Origin: Entomomonas sp945283395
Lineage (GTDB): Bacteria; Pseudomonadota; Gammaproteobacteria; Pseudomonadales; Pseudomonadaceae
Reading direction: 5' to 3'
DNA: 64,000 bases
Assembly (NCBI GenBank): GCA_946480835.1
Contig: CAMLLC010000003.1
Location: 124,001-188,000, forward strand
Every line of letters begins with the position of its first letter. The first letter of the stretch is position 1. Shown here one piece after another: positions 55,031 through 64,000 of this stretch. The position numbers and the translations under genes were made by a program. The notes under the pieces are model-generated. The model did no database searches. It saw only the letters and a program-made list of their open reading frames with translations, and was not told the DNA's origin.

Positions 55031-55106
55031 TTAGTTGAAAAATTACTATGTTAATACAAGTTATACTTAATTTACTTTTGGATAAAGATTGTTGTGGAGG
55101 GCATAG

Positions 55107-58100
55107 ATGGTTATGAATAAAATAACTATAGAAGATAGCCATGACTATGTTGCTTTAAGCTGGGTAAAAGATGAAATTGTTAAAACACTTTCACAAGCTC
55201 AAAATGCACTAGAATCATTAGCTGATAATCCTCAAGATACTACTGCTTTAACTTCCTGCCATGACTTATTGTATCAAGTAAGTGGTGTCCTCCATATGGT
55301 AGGATTTCCTGGTGCAGCTCTATTTGCCGAAGAAATTAATAAGCTCAATGAAGCATTAGTCAATGACAAAGTTGAAAATGTTGAAACCAGTTTACAAGTA
55401 TTAATGCAAGCAATTCTTCAAATGCCTTCTTACTTGGATATTATCCAAACTGAAGGTCATGATATTCCTATCGCGTTATTGCCCATCATTAATGAAATGA
55501 GGTCATGCTACAAAGCTACGCCTCTTTCGGAAGTTGAATTATTTTCTCCCAAATATCATGGTGCTGCATTTCCTTTAACTGATGAAGAATTAAATGAAAT
55601 AAATACAGAAGGTTTAGCTACCCTTCTGCGAAAAGTGAGACAGTCTTTACAACTATCTTTAATAGACCTTATACATAACCGCCACCTAGACAAAGCTTTT
55701 GACCATTTAATCAAAATTTTCAGTTACTTAGCTCGGCTTTGTAAAGCAACTCCTATTTCCATACTATGGCGCGTTTCTTATTCGTTGGTAACGGGCATTG
55801 CCGAAAAAAGTATCGCTAATACCTTAGAGGCTAAAGAGTTACTGAAGAAAATAGATCTACAAATGAAAAAGCTTGTAGCTCAGGGTGTATCAGGAATGAA
55901 TAGCCCTGCTCCTGAGGATCTCATAAAAAACCTACTTTTTTTATTAGCACAAACCAATAGCCAAACAGAAGCGATTGTTTCTGTTAAGCAAGAATTCCAC
56001 CTTGATAATCTCATACTTCATGCGGATGAGGTTAATACCGATCAAAACAAATATATTCATGATAGAACAGCGCTTGAATCAGTCACTCAGGCACTAACTG
56101 AAGAATTTATCAAGATCAAAGACCAACTTGATCTTATCACTCGTAGTGAAAATTTCACTAATGTAGATAAAGAATCACTCCTTGATACCTTAAAACATAT
56201 TTCTAGCACGCTAGAAATATTAGGCTTATACAGTCAAAAAAGAATCATTAATCACCAACTTGATCTTATTAATGAAGCTATTGCTGCTGATTCGTTTGAC
56301 AAGAACCAATTCATGGATATAGCCAGTGCTATATTAGATGTTGAGGCAGTGGTTGACGGTATCAGTAGTGGCAAACGTGTTAATAAGATTAAATCTACCG
56401 ATAAAAATGTAGCTGATGATGCGCAAGCGGCATTAATAAAAGAAGCGGCGAATGAATTAGCTCAAGTAAAAGATATTCTTTCTCTGTATTTTGATACTAA
56501 AGGGAAAGAAGGCGATATTGCATCTCTCCCTGAGTTATTAGGTCATACGGCTGGAGCTTTAAATATTATTGCTCAACAACGTGCAGTGGCGGTAGTTATT
56601 AGATGTTTACAGTATATTGAAGATCATCTTATTAATAGCTCCGTATTCCCTGATAACAAAGAAATTGACTCCATAGTAGGAGCTATAGCCAGCATTGACT
56701 ATTATATGGAGTGTTTGGCCAAAAACCATATAGTGAGCGCTAAAGATGCCATCAATTTTGCCATTAAATACTTAAATGATATTAATTATCCTTTACCTGA
56801 AGATTATGAATCATTAGCCGTTCAATATTTGAAAACTCCTGAACCAGTTGCAGAATCAGCACCAACTAATGAACAAACTAACTCTTCACCACCAGTATCT
56901 GAAGAAGCCACTAAATCTACCGAATCAACTGTTGCAGAAACAGTTGACGAAGACGAGGATTTCGATCAAGAGCTAGTAGAAATATTTACAGAAGAAATGG
57001 GTGAAATTCTTGAGTCCCTTTCTACTACTTTACCTGCATGGCTTGCAAATACAGAAGACAAAGCGTCTTTGACCGAGGTTCGCCGCTCTTTTCATACCAT
57101 CAAAGGCAGTGGCAGAATGGTCAAAGCTAGTATCATTGGCGAGCTAGGCTGGGCCATTGAAAATATGCTAAATAGGGTAATAGATAAAACTATATCTGCT
57201 AGCCCAGAAGTACTAACCCTAGTACAAAGTGTAGTAAAGATTTTACCTGAATTAATCAGTGAATTTTCTTCCCATAACCAGCACCAAAGAGCTGATGTTG
57301 ATTACTACTCAGCAGTAGCTGATGCCTTAGCTAATAAACAGGAACCCCCTAAAGGGCCTTCTTTAGCAATTGAAACGGATATTACTTCACTACAGGTCGG
57401 AACAGAAGAATCCAAAGTTGATGTAGATGCTACTGACGAAACCGAACATGAGGAAATAGTAGGGAATAATGTAGTTTCAACAGAATCAACCAACACCCCT
57501 ACTGATCTTCTTAAGGAAGATACTAGCGTAGAAAATACCGCCACCACAGATGTTGTTAACGAACAAGAAATAAAAAAAAATAATATCGAAAGTCCAAAAA
57601 TCGTAGAGGCTTTTGATATTGAATTAATTGATATCTTTATTGGTGAAGCTAAGATTCACATGCAGGCTTTACAGGCCTTTTTAACTGTTTGTGAACACTC
57701 ATTACCCCAACAAGTGACTGATGAATTACAAAGAGCTATGCATACCTTAAAAGGTAGTGCTGCTATGGCAGGCATTGAGGTAATTGCCAATATAGCAAAA
57801 CCTTTTGAAGGATTCTTAAAAGAATGTAACATCAATGGTTGGCCTATCCAACGTACTGACTTAGAGCTTTTACAAGATGCCTTCTCGCTACTTAGCAAAG
57901 GAATTAACCAATTAGAACTCTATTCTTTAGCTCCTGTTGCAGGAACTGATGCCCTTGTAGCACGTATTAACGCTCGAAGAGATTATCTATTATCGCAACT
58001 TGAAACAGCAACAGTTAACAGTCAAGATGGAACAGAAGACTCGCCTAATTTAATAGCTGTTATCTTACAAGAAATTGACCAACTATTAGAGGCGGAAGAT

Positions 58101-61100
58101 TACCTAAAAACATGGCAAGCGTCCCCCACTGAGCCGCCAGCACAACTGAAAGACATATGTAGTGAACTTGCAAAAATTGCTGCTTCTGCTAATCAAGCTG
58201 ACTTTAAATCTATTGCTAAGCTTTGTGAAGCACTGTTAATTTGTTATGAAGCCATCAAAACTAATAATAGTATTATTGTCAAAGATAAGAGCATTTTCTC
58301 AGTTTTATTAAATGCTCATCAAGCACTGCTTAGTTCTATTGATCAACTAGCGGCTGCCCAGGTGGTGTCAGAATATCCTGAGATCATAGACCAATTAGCA
58401 AAAATAACAACTGATGCTCAACTTGCTAACCCAACTAAACAAGCAGAGGTCATAGAACTAACTAGCGAAGATATTGTGCCCGAAAAAACGGCTACTCTTG
58501 CGAATGAAAAAGTGGCTGACAGTACTGAACAAAGTAAGCCAACATCTCAGATAAGTGCTACTACTCCTATAGAAATGATTACGCCTGAACCAGCCAATAC
58601 TCCTGATTACACAATAGAAGATAAACTTATTCTTGGTGCCCCTGCTCCAGCCGGCCCTATCATAACTACGGATGATGATATTGATCCAGATATGGTGGAA
58701 ATCTTCTTGGAAGAAGCTGATGAGATATTAGTCGAGGCTAAACAAAACCTTGATAGTTGGCTAAAGGATCAAAAGCCTGATTATTTACATTCATTACAAC
58801 GTCAATTACACACCTTAAAAGGTGGTGCTAGAATGTGCGGAGCTAAAGGGTTAGGTGATTTAGCTCATGGCCTAGAGTTTATTTATGAAGGTTTATTAAA
58901 TGGACGTTATAGCTTTTCGTTAGACCTAGTTAAGCTATTAACTGCTGCCCATAACTATATCCAACAAATGGTTGATAATCTTCATGACAAACAACCTACA
59001 CCTCTTAATGTCCAATTATTCAACGCTATTCAAATCTTTCGCAAGGAAGGCCACATTGGATGGCAAGAGGAAGCTATAACTAATGTAGTAGCGCCTGAAG
59101 TTTCTTCTACTATAGATTCTACAGAAGCTGCTAAAGACTCACCAACCACAGACCATATAACAACTAGTGAACAAAAATCGGTTACTGAATCAATAACTGA
59201 ACAACCAACGCTTGCTGTAACAGAACAGCATATTAGCAAAGAGCAAACCCTGTTACAAACTACAGAAGTAGCTAACCAACAAACTACGCAGCCATTAGCT
59301 GAGGTTATCCCTTTAGAGAAAAAAATAACTGCCAGTGTTGACTCAAAACCAACACCTGTAGCAAAAGCTGAACAATTTCTTAATAAAGAACATAAAGAAG
59401 CTAAAGAACAGGTTAAAGTGACTGCGGAGTTATTAGATAACCTAGTTAATTTGGCAGGAGAAACTTCGATTTATCGTAGTCGTATTGAACAACAAAATAG
59501 TGATTTAACTTCAACTATGGTAGAAATGGATGTTACCATTAGCCGCGTTCGCGATCAGTTACGCCGTCTTGATATGGAAACTCAAGCACAAATTATTTCT
59601 AAACACCAAACAGAAAATTCGGCTGGTTATTTAGAATTTGACCCATTAGAAATGGATCAATACTCCCAAATACAACAATTATCAAGATCACTCTTTGAAT
59701 CAGCATCCGATTTACAAGATTTAAAAGAAACCTTGATGCGCCGTACAAGAGATGTTGATACCTTGCTACAACAGCAAGGTCGGGTTAATACCGAGCTACA
59801 AGAAGGTTTAATGCGTACCCGCATGGTTCCATTAGAACGTATTGCTCCTCGGTTGCGTCGCTTGGTTCGCCAAATATCTAATGAATTAGGCAAAGAAGCC
59901 GAATTAGTCATAGGCAACACCGCAGGTGAAATGGATAGAGGCGTAATAGATGCGATAGTTGCACCTTTAGAACACATGATACGTAACTCGCTCGATCACG
60001 GAATTGAAACGAAGGAAGCTCGCTTAGCTGCTGGCAAACCTGCTAAAGGAATTATTTCCTTGAACTTAGAGCGTGAAGGTGGCGAAATGGTACTGCGCCT
60101 CAAGGACGATGGAGCTGGTATTGATATAGCAAAAGTTCGAGAAAGGGCGATAGCCAAAGGTTTAATGGGTAGCGATGAGCAGCTTACCAATAAAGAAATT
60201 CTACAATTTATTTTAGAAGCTGGTTTTTCAACCGCTAAGAGAATAACTCAAATTTCGGGTCGTGGCGTAGGTTTAGACGTAGTGGTTACCGCCGTTAAAC
60301 AATTAGGTGGCGCTTTAAGTTTAGATTCAGAAGAAGGCAAAGGCACGACCTTCTCGATCCGTTTACCTATTAATTTATCAGTAAGTCGGGCACTTATGAT
60401 AAGAGTGGGAGAGGATAATTACGCTATCCCTATGAGTACGGTAGAAGGAGTTAGCTATATTTCTGCTGAGCAACAAAAAGAATTTCAGCAATTTGGCACT
60501 GCTGAAATAGAATATGGTGATGTATCTTATAAAATTAAATATATAGGAGAATTATTAGGTAATCAGCACTCACATCCCACTACAGGCGCTATAGAGGAAA
60601 AATTACCCGTCTTATTAATACGTTCAGGCGAATATCATATAGCTTTACAAGTAGATGAGCTATTACCCTCTAGTGAAATAGTGGTGAAAAGCTTAGGAAC
60701 TCAATTCCTCTCTGTGCCAGCTATTTCGGGAGCAACCATACTAGGCGATGGTCGTGTTATTATTATTCTAGACTTAACTGCCTTAGTACGTAACTACTTT
60801 ACTAATCTACAAAATATTGCACGTATGGAAGAACGCAGATTAGCAGTTTCTTCTAACGAAGCCATTGATAACGTAAAACGTCCTCCTTTGGTCATGGTAG
60901 TAGACGATTCTGTAACGGTTCGTAAAGTAACTAGTCGTCTCCTAGAGCGTCAAGGCATGCAAGTCATCACGGCACGTGATGGATTAGATGCCGTTACGCA
61001 ACTAGAGGAAAAAATTCCTGATATCATGTTACTTGATATTGAAATGCCTCGCATGGACGGTTTTGAAGTGGCTACAAGGGTTCGCCATGATGAAAAAACT

Positions 61101-61274
61101 AAAAATTTACCTATTATTATGATCACTTCTCGTAGTGGCGAGAAACATAGAGAGCGCGCTTTAGCTATAGGTGTTAACGAGTATATGAGTAAACCTTTTA
61201 TGGATGCAAAATTAATCAAATCCATATCAGACCTATTGCCAACATTTGAAGTAAATCTATTGGAGAATAATTGA
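55107..61274 (+). CDS. chpA: hybrid chemosensory histidine kinase ChpA with multiple Hpt domains
   Basis: This is a CheA-type kinase controlling twitching, 2055 residues against ~2470 in P. aeruginosa. Three Hpt domains keep the phospho-His: SFHTIKGSGRM (H663), MHTLKGSAAMAG (H879) and LHTLKGGARMCG (H1235). At least four more N-terminal or central Hpt-like helices lack it, for example LYQVSGVLHMVG (Y56). A dimerisation helix (~1434) follows. The ATPase has HMIRNSLDHGIE (H1623), DDGAGID (~1667) and SGRGVGLDVV (~1718). A CheW domain (~1735-1890) and a receiver with D1977 (LLDIEMPRMDG) end it. GGAGGG precedes the ATG. Confidence 0.95.
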   Translation: MVMNKITIEDSHDYVALSWVKDEIVKTLSQAQNALESLADNPQDTTALTSCHDLLYQVSGVLHMVGFPGAALFAEEINKLNEALVNDKVENVETSLQVLMQAILQMPSYLDIIQTEGHDIPIALLPIINEMRSCYKATPLSEVELFSPKYHGAAFPLTDEELNEINTEGLATLLRKVRQSLQLSLIDLIHNRHLDKAFDHLIKIFSYLARLCKATPISILWRVSYSLVTGIAEKSIANTLEAKELLKKIDLQMKKLVAQGVSGMNSPAPEDLIKNLLFLLAQTNSQTEAIVSVKQEFHLDNLILHADEVNTDQNKYIHDRTALESVTQALTEEFIKIKDQLDLITRSENFTNVDKESLLDTLKHISSTLEILGLYSQKRIINHQLDLINEAIAADSFDKNQFMDIASAILDVEAVVDGISSGKRVNKIKSTDKNVADDAQAALIKEAANELAQVKDILSLYFDTKGKEGDIASLPELLGHTAGALNIIAQQRAVAVVIRCLQYIEDHLINSSVFPDNKEIDSIVGAIASIDYYMECLAKNHIVSAKDAINFAIKYLNDINYPLPEDYESLAVQYLKTPEPVAESAPTNEQTNSSPPVSEEATKSTESTVAETVDEDEDFDQELVEIFTEEMGEILESLSTTLPAWLANTEDKASLTEVRRSFHTIKGSGRMVKASIIGELGWAIENMLNRVIDKTISASPEVLTLVQSVVKILPELISEFSSHNQHQRADVDYYSAVADALANKQEPPKGPSLAIETDITSLQVGTEESKVDVDATDETEHEEIVGNNVVSTESTNTPTDLLKEDTSVENTATTDVVNEQEIKKNNIESPKIVEAFDIELIDIFIGEAKIHMQALQAFLTVCEHSLPQQVTDELQRAMHTLKGSAAMAGIEVIANIAKPFEGFLKECNINGWPIQRTDLELLQDAFSLLSKGINQLELYSLAPVAGTDALVARINARRDYLLSQLETATVNSQDGTEDSPNLIAVILQEIDQLLEAEDYLKTWQASPTEPPAQLKDICSELAKIAASANQADFKSIAKLCEALLICYEAIKTNNSIIVKDKSIFSVLLNAHQALLSSIDQLAAAQVVSEYPEIIDQLAKITTDAQLANPTKQAEVIELTSEDIVPEKTATLANEKVADSTEQSKPTSQISATTPIEMITPEPANTPDYTIEDKLILGAPAPAGPIITTDDDIDPDMVEIFLEEADEILVEAKQNLDSWLKDQKPDYLHSLQRQLHTLKGGARMCGAKGLGDLAHGLEFIYEGLLNGRYSFSLDLVKLLTAAHNYIQQMVDNLHDKQPTPLNVQLFNAIQIFRKEGHIGWQEEAITNVVAPEVSSTIDSTEAAKDSPTTDHITTSEQKSVTESITEQPTLAVTEQHISKEQTLLQTTEVANQQTTQPLAEVIPLEKKITASVDSKPTPVAKAEQFLNKEHKEAKEQVKVTAELLDNLVNLAGETSIYRSRIEQQNSDLTSTMVEMDVTISRVRDQLRRLDMETQAQIISKHQTENSAGYLEFDPLEMDQYSQIQQLSRSLFESASDLQDLKETLMRRTRDVDTLLQQQGRVNTELQEGLMRTRMVPLERIAPRLRRLVRQISNELGKEAELVIGNTAGEMDRGVIDAIVAPLEHMIRNSLDHGIETKEARLAAGKPAKGIISLNLEREGGEMVLRLKDDGAGIDIAKVRERAIAKGLMGSDEQLTNKEILQFILEAGFSTAKRITQISGRGVGLDVVVTAVKQLGGALSLDSEEGKGTTFSIRLPINLSVSRALMIRVGEDNYAIPMSTVEGVSYISAEQQKEFQQFGTAEIEYGDVSYKIKYIGELLGNQHSHPTTGAIEEKLPVLLIRSGEYHIALQVDELLPSSEIVVKSLGTQFLSVPAISGATILGDGRVIIILDLTALVRNYFTNLQNIARMEERRLAVSSNEAIDNVKRPPLVMVVDDSVTVRKVTSRLLERQGMQVITARDGLDAVTQLEEKIPDIMLLDIEMPRMDGFEVATRVRHDEKTKNLPIIMITSRSGEKHRERALAIGVNEYMSKPFMDAKLIKSISDLLPTFEVNLLENN

Positions 61275-61747
61275 TGACCGATCAAACTCTCCCTCCTAAT
61301 CAAGCAAGCTTAGAAATATCCTTACTTTCTTTAGTAAATCGGGCATTAATTTTACCAAGCTCGGCAATTGTTGAAGTAGTATCGCTAGCTATGCCTCAGG
61401 TAGTAGCCAAAATGCCTCGTTGGTTTTTAGGTTACCTGCCTTGGCGTGGTTTAAAGATCCCTTTTATATCTTTTGAGGCTGTTTGTGAAACCTCTTTCAA
61501 GATTCATGCTGAATCAAATATTGTTATTTTAAAGACAATAACAGCATCTCTTAATCAGAAATTTTTTGCTATGTTGATTCAAAATACTCCTGTTAAGTTC
61601 ACTATCCACAGTAACACCTTAGAAGATGTAGTAGGTGATTTAGCTCCCTATGAAATAGCTAATGTCAGACTTAATAATATTCTCGCTAAAATCCCAAATA
61701 GCAGTGCATTAGAACATTTGATGATAGAACAAGGTGTATTAAATTAA
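61274..61747 (+). CDS. chpC: CheW-like protein ChpC
   Basis: This 157-residue CheW-domain protein matches Pseudomonas ChpC, with SLVNRALILPSSAIVEVVSL at the N terminus, WFLGYLPWRGLKIPFISFE in the middle and NSSALEHLMIEQGVL at the end. ATG 61274 shares its A with the chpA stop (TGATG), so translation is probably coupled. In Pseudomonas the methylesterase gene chpB lies between chpA and chpC; here there is no room for it. ChpC is thought to link other receptors to ChpA. Confidence 0.88.
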   Translation: MTDQTLPPNQASLEISLLSLVNRALILPSSAIVEVVSLAMPQVVAKMPRWFLGYLPWRGLKIPFISFEAVCETSFKIHAESNIVILKTITASLNQKFFAMLIQNTPVKFTIHSNTLEDVVGDLAPYEIANVRLNNILAKIPNSSALEHLMIEQGVLN

Positions 61748-61827
61748 TTCAACGACAAGTTTATTCATGACCATTCATAATTAATAAAGAATAACTACTA
61801 TTACTTAACTACTAGCAAGAGGGCTAT

Positions 61828-62613
61828 ATGAAAAAACTGCTGACCTATTTATCTTTTATCTTTTTTATCAACTACTCATCTGCTGGTATTATAGACGATG
61901 CAGTCCAAAGGGGGACTTTAAGAGTTGGCCTTAACCCAACCTATATGCCATTTGAAATGATCAATGAAAAGGGAGAAATAATAGGATTTGAGATAGATAT
62001 TTTAAAAAAAATGGCTAAAGCTATGGGGGTAAAATTAGAAATTGTCTCTATTTCGTATGATGGTTTAATACCTAGCTTATTAACAGGCAAATTTGATCTT
62101 ATTGCTAGTGGCATGACAGTGAGTCAACAGCGAAATTTAAAAGTTAATTTTACAAACCCTATTATTAAGACAGGTCAAACTCTACTGATTCGCAAAGCAC
62201 TAGCTGATAAAATAAAATCGTATAAAGATCTCAACCAAGCTGACTACAAAATAACCTCTAAACTTGGCACTACTGGAGAGGCAACGGCTAAAAAATTGCT
62301 CAGTAAAGCACAATATTTTAGTTACAATACAGAGGCAGAGGCGGTTCTAGAAGTAGTTAATGATAAAGCTGACGCTTTCGTGTATGACGCGTCATACAAT
62401 ATCTTAGCCATCAAAAAATTAGGTAATGACAAACTGATATTTTTAGATACTCCGATAACCTACGAACCTCAAGCCTTTGCGTTAAGAAAAGGAGACTACG
62501 ATAGTATTAACTGGATTAATAACTTTTTGAACCAAATCAAACAAGATGGAACATACGATAAAATCTATAATAAGTGGTTCACCAAAACTGATTGGTTACA
62601 GGAAATGCATTAA
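61828..62613 (+). CDS. amino-acid ABC transporter periplasmic binding protein, copy 1
   Basis: This 261-residue solute-binding protein (family 3, SBP_bac_3) has a signal peptide without lipobox (LSFIFFINYSSAGIIDDAVQ, cleavage ~20). RGTLRVGLNPTYMPFEM holds the family start, followed by GFEIDILKKMAKAMGV and SLLTGKFDLIASGMTVSQQR. Family 3 binds polar or basic amino acids, opines or cystine; the exact ligand is unknown. AAGAGGG lies before the ATG. No permease or ATPase gene is seen in the window. It is closely similar to the next two genes. Confidence 0.88.
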   Translation: MKKLLTYLSFIFFINYSSAGIIDDAVQRGTLRVGLNPTYMPFEMINEKGEIIGFEIDILKKMAKAMGVKLEIVSISYDGLIPSLLTGKFDLIASGMTVSQQRNLKVNFTNPIIKTGQTLLIRKALADKIKSYKDLNQADYKITSKLGTTGEATAKKLLSKAQYFSYNTEAEAVLEVVNDKADAFVYDASYNILAIKKLGNDKLIFLDTPITYEPQAFALRKGDYDSINWINNFLNQIKQDGTYDKIYNKWFTKTDWLQEMH

Positions 62614-62656
62614 TACCCTAACAACTGCACATCTTCATTTTAAGAGATGACGCCTA

Positions 62657-63445
62657 ATGAAGAAATTACTTATCTTATTACTAATTAGCTGCACCACTTT
62701 GGGTTATAGTTATGCAGGAATGATAGATGAGGCAGTTAAAAAAGGTACTTTAAAAGTTGGCATGAATCCCGCCTATCTGCCTTTTGAAATGACAAATAAA
62801 AAAGGCGACATCATAGGTTTTGAAGTTGATATTTTAAAAACTATGGCTAAAGCTATGGGAGTTAAACTAGAAATAGTCTCTATCTCACATGATGGCCTAA
62901 TACCTAGCCTTTTGACAGGAAAATTTGACCTCATAGCTAGTGCTATGACAATTACTCAATCAAGAAATCTTAAGGTTAATTTCTCCGAACCTTTCATTAT
63001 GACCGGCCAAACTATATTAATTCGTAAAGAGTTAGCTGGTGAAATAAAGTCTTATCAAGACCTCAATAATAGCAAATATAAAATAACTTCTAATCTAGGC
63101 ACTACTGGCGAGGCTACGGTTAACAAATTCATGGGGAAAGCCCAATATTTTGCCTTCAATAGTGCGCCAGAAGCGGTATTAGAAGTGGTCAACGGCAAAG
63201 CAGATGCCTTTGTTTATGATGCTTCTTATAACTCTGTTGCTATTAAAAAACTAGCCAATGACAAATTAGTTTTTCTTGATAAACCTATTACTTATGAGCC
63301 ATTAGCCTTTATCATAAGAAAAGGGGATTATGATAGTATCAATTGGCTAAACAATTTTTTAAAGCAAATCAAACACGATGGAACCTATAATAGGCTTTAT
63401 AACAAGTGGTTTAATAAGAGTGATTGGTTAAAGGAAATGCAATAA
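62657..63445 (+). CDS. amino-acid ABC transporter periplasmic binding protein, copy 2
   Basis: This is a 262-residue paralog of the preceding gene, 43 bp downstream. The signal peptide ends near LGYSYAGMIDEAV. The same landmarks appear: KVGMNPAYLPFEMTNKKGD, ILKTMAKAMGVKLEIVSIS and SLLTGKFDLIASAMTITQSR. The C-terminal DYDSINWLNNFLKQIKHDG is also shared. Residues at the likely ligand pocket (SAMTITQSR against SGMTVSQQR) differ slightly from copy 1, so specificity may have shifted (inference). The start follows AAGAGATGACGCCTA. Confidence 0.88.
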   Translation: MKKLLILLLISCTTLGYSYAGMIDEAVKKGTLKVGMNPAYLPFEMTNKKGDIIGFEVDILKTMAKAMGVKLEIVSISHDGLIPSLLTGKFDLIASAMTITQSRNLKVNFSEPFIMTGQTILIRKELAGEIKSYQDLNNSKYKITSNLGTTGEATVNKFMGKAQYFAFNSAPEAVLEVVNGKADAFVYDASYNSVAIKKLANDKLVFLDKPITYEPLAFIIRKGDYDSINWLNNFLKQIKHDGTYNRLYNKWFNKSDWLKEMQ

Positions 63446-63491
63446 ATTATGCTAGGATAGTTGTTATAAATTGGATAAATTAGAGGCATGT

Positions 63492-64000
63492 ATGAAAAAA
63501 ATACTAGCTTTACTATTATTAAGCTTCAGCCTAGCTACCCAAAGCTATGCAGGCATGATAGATGATGTAGTCAAACGTGGCACCTTAAAAGTAGGTATGG
63601 ATCCGACCTTCATTCCCTTTGAAATGACTAATAAAAAAGGCGAAATTATGGGCTTTGAAGTTGATATACTCAAAGTTATGGCTAAGGCTTTGGGCGTTAA
63701 ACTAGAATTAGTTTCAATTTCTTATGATGGAATCATTCCAGGCTTATTAACTGGTAAATTTGACATGATAGGTTGTGGTATGACAGTTACAGCTGAGCGC
63801 AATCTAAAAGTCAATTTTCCTGAGCCTTTCATTATGACCGGCCAAACTTTACTTATTCGCAAAGACCTTGCTGATAAAATTAGAACATATAAAGATTTAA
63901 ATGATAAAAACTACAAAATCACCTCAAAACTCGGCACAACCGGGGAATTTGTAGCTAAAAAACTTATTAATAAAGCCCAATATTTTGGTTATAACACTGA
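63492..64000 (+). CDS. amino-acid ABC transporter periplasmic binding protein, copy 3, cut by the window end
   Basis: This third tandem paralog starts 46 bp after copy 2 at ATG 63492 behind TTAGAGG. About 169 codons are present and open to the window edge. A signal peptide (LALLLLSFSLATQSYAG) precedes KVGMDPTFIPFEMTNKKGE, then ILKVMAKALGVKLELVSIS and GLLTGKFDMIGCGMTVTAER. It carries GCGMTV where copies 1 and 2 have ASGMTV or ASAMTI, again near the ligand site. The rest, and any transporter genes, lie beyond the window. Confidence 0.88.
   Translation, partial: MKKILALLLLSFSLATQSYAGMIDDVVKRGTLKVGMDPTFIPFEMTNKKGEIMGFEVDILKVMAKALGVKLELVSISYDGIIPGLLTGKFDMIGCGMTVTAERNLKVNFPEPFIMTGQTLLIRKDLADKIRTYKDLNDKNYKITSKLGTTGEFVAKKLINKAQYFGYNT

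Noticed and set aside
59657..59977. 106-codon minus-strand ORF opposite chpA
   Set aside because: Antisense to the conserved kinase core, with no start signal and no recognisable family.
61748..61827. Terminator between chpC and the binding-protein genes
   Set aside because: No stem with T-tract found in the 80-bp gap, so the end of the pil-chp transcript could not be placed.

Overview
The window is an AT-rich stretch of a gammaproteobacterial chromosome whose proteins look like those of Pseudomonadaceae. Support comes from the OprI-type lipoproteins, the complete Pil-Chp chemosensory cluster next to gshB and a TonB3-like gene, the cpxR / LTXXQ-protein / cpxA arrangement, and the lip-dac-rlp-mlt-rod-mrd-rlm-rsf-nad-pro block in Pseudomonas order. 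The low GC content is unlike Pseudomonas itself. A low-GC, possibly insect- or gut-associated relative (Entomomonas-like) is an inference that I could not test. I see no phage, IS element, CRISPR array, tRNA or rRNA.

Layout. 1-3.95 kb: the 3' end of pmbA, a glutathione S-transferase, menA, rnhB and tcdA. 3.9-17.7 kb: a long leftward envelope and translation block running rpsB-tsf // pyrH-frr-uppS-cdsA-dxr-rseP-bamA-skp-lpxD-fabZ-lpxA-lpxB. It links isoprenoid and phospholipid precursors, outer-membrane protein assembly and lipid A synthesis. 18-23.5 kb: uvrA and uvrD (DNA repair). 23.6-26.5 kb: rluC, a HAD phosphatase and three OprI-like lipoprotein genes in tandem. 26.5-30.6 kb: scpB-scpA-yciO-rnm leftward and yciB-yciI rightward. 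30.6-33.3 kb: a Cpx-type envelope-stress system with a periplasmic LTXXQ protein encoded between regulator and kinase.

33.3-36.7 kb: a membrane-protein gene broken by an in-frame TGA, a universal stress protein, a non-heme ferritin and a secreted lipocalin-like protein. 36.8-48 kb: the leftward lipoate, cell-wall elongation and ribosome-maturation block (proA-nadD-rsfS-rlmH-mrdA-rodA-mltB-rlpA-dacC-ybeD-lipB-lipA). 48-51.3 kb: tilS, tonB and gshB leftward. 51.5-61.7 kb: the Pil-Chp cluster pilG-pilH-pilI-pilJ-chpA-chpC, which would control type IV pilus twitching. 61.8-64 kb: three tandem periplasmic amino-acid-binding protein genes, the last cut by the window end.

Most of the window is conserved core. 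The parts most worth a second look are the Pil-Chp cluster without its methylation enzymes (pilK and chpB) and with a ChpA that has few intact Hpt domains; the OprI triplet with a diverged middle copy; the in-frame TGA where a Trp is expected; the triplicated solute-binding proteins; and a menA gene in a Pseudomonas-like background. I found no clearly new multi-gene system.
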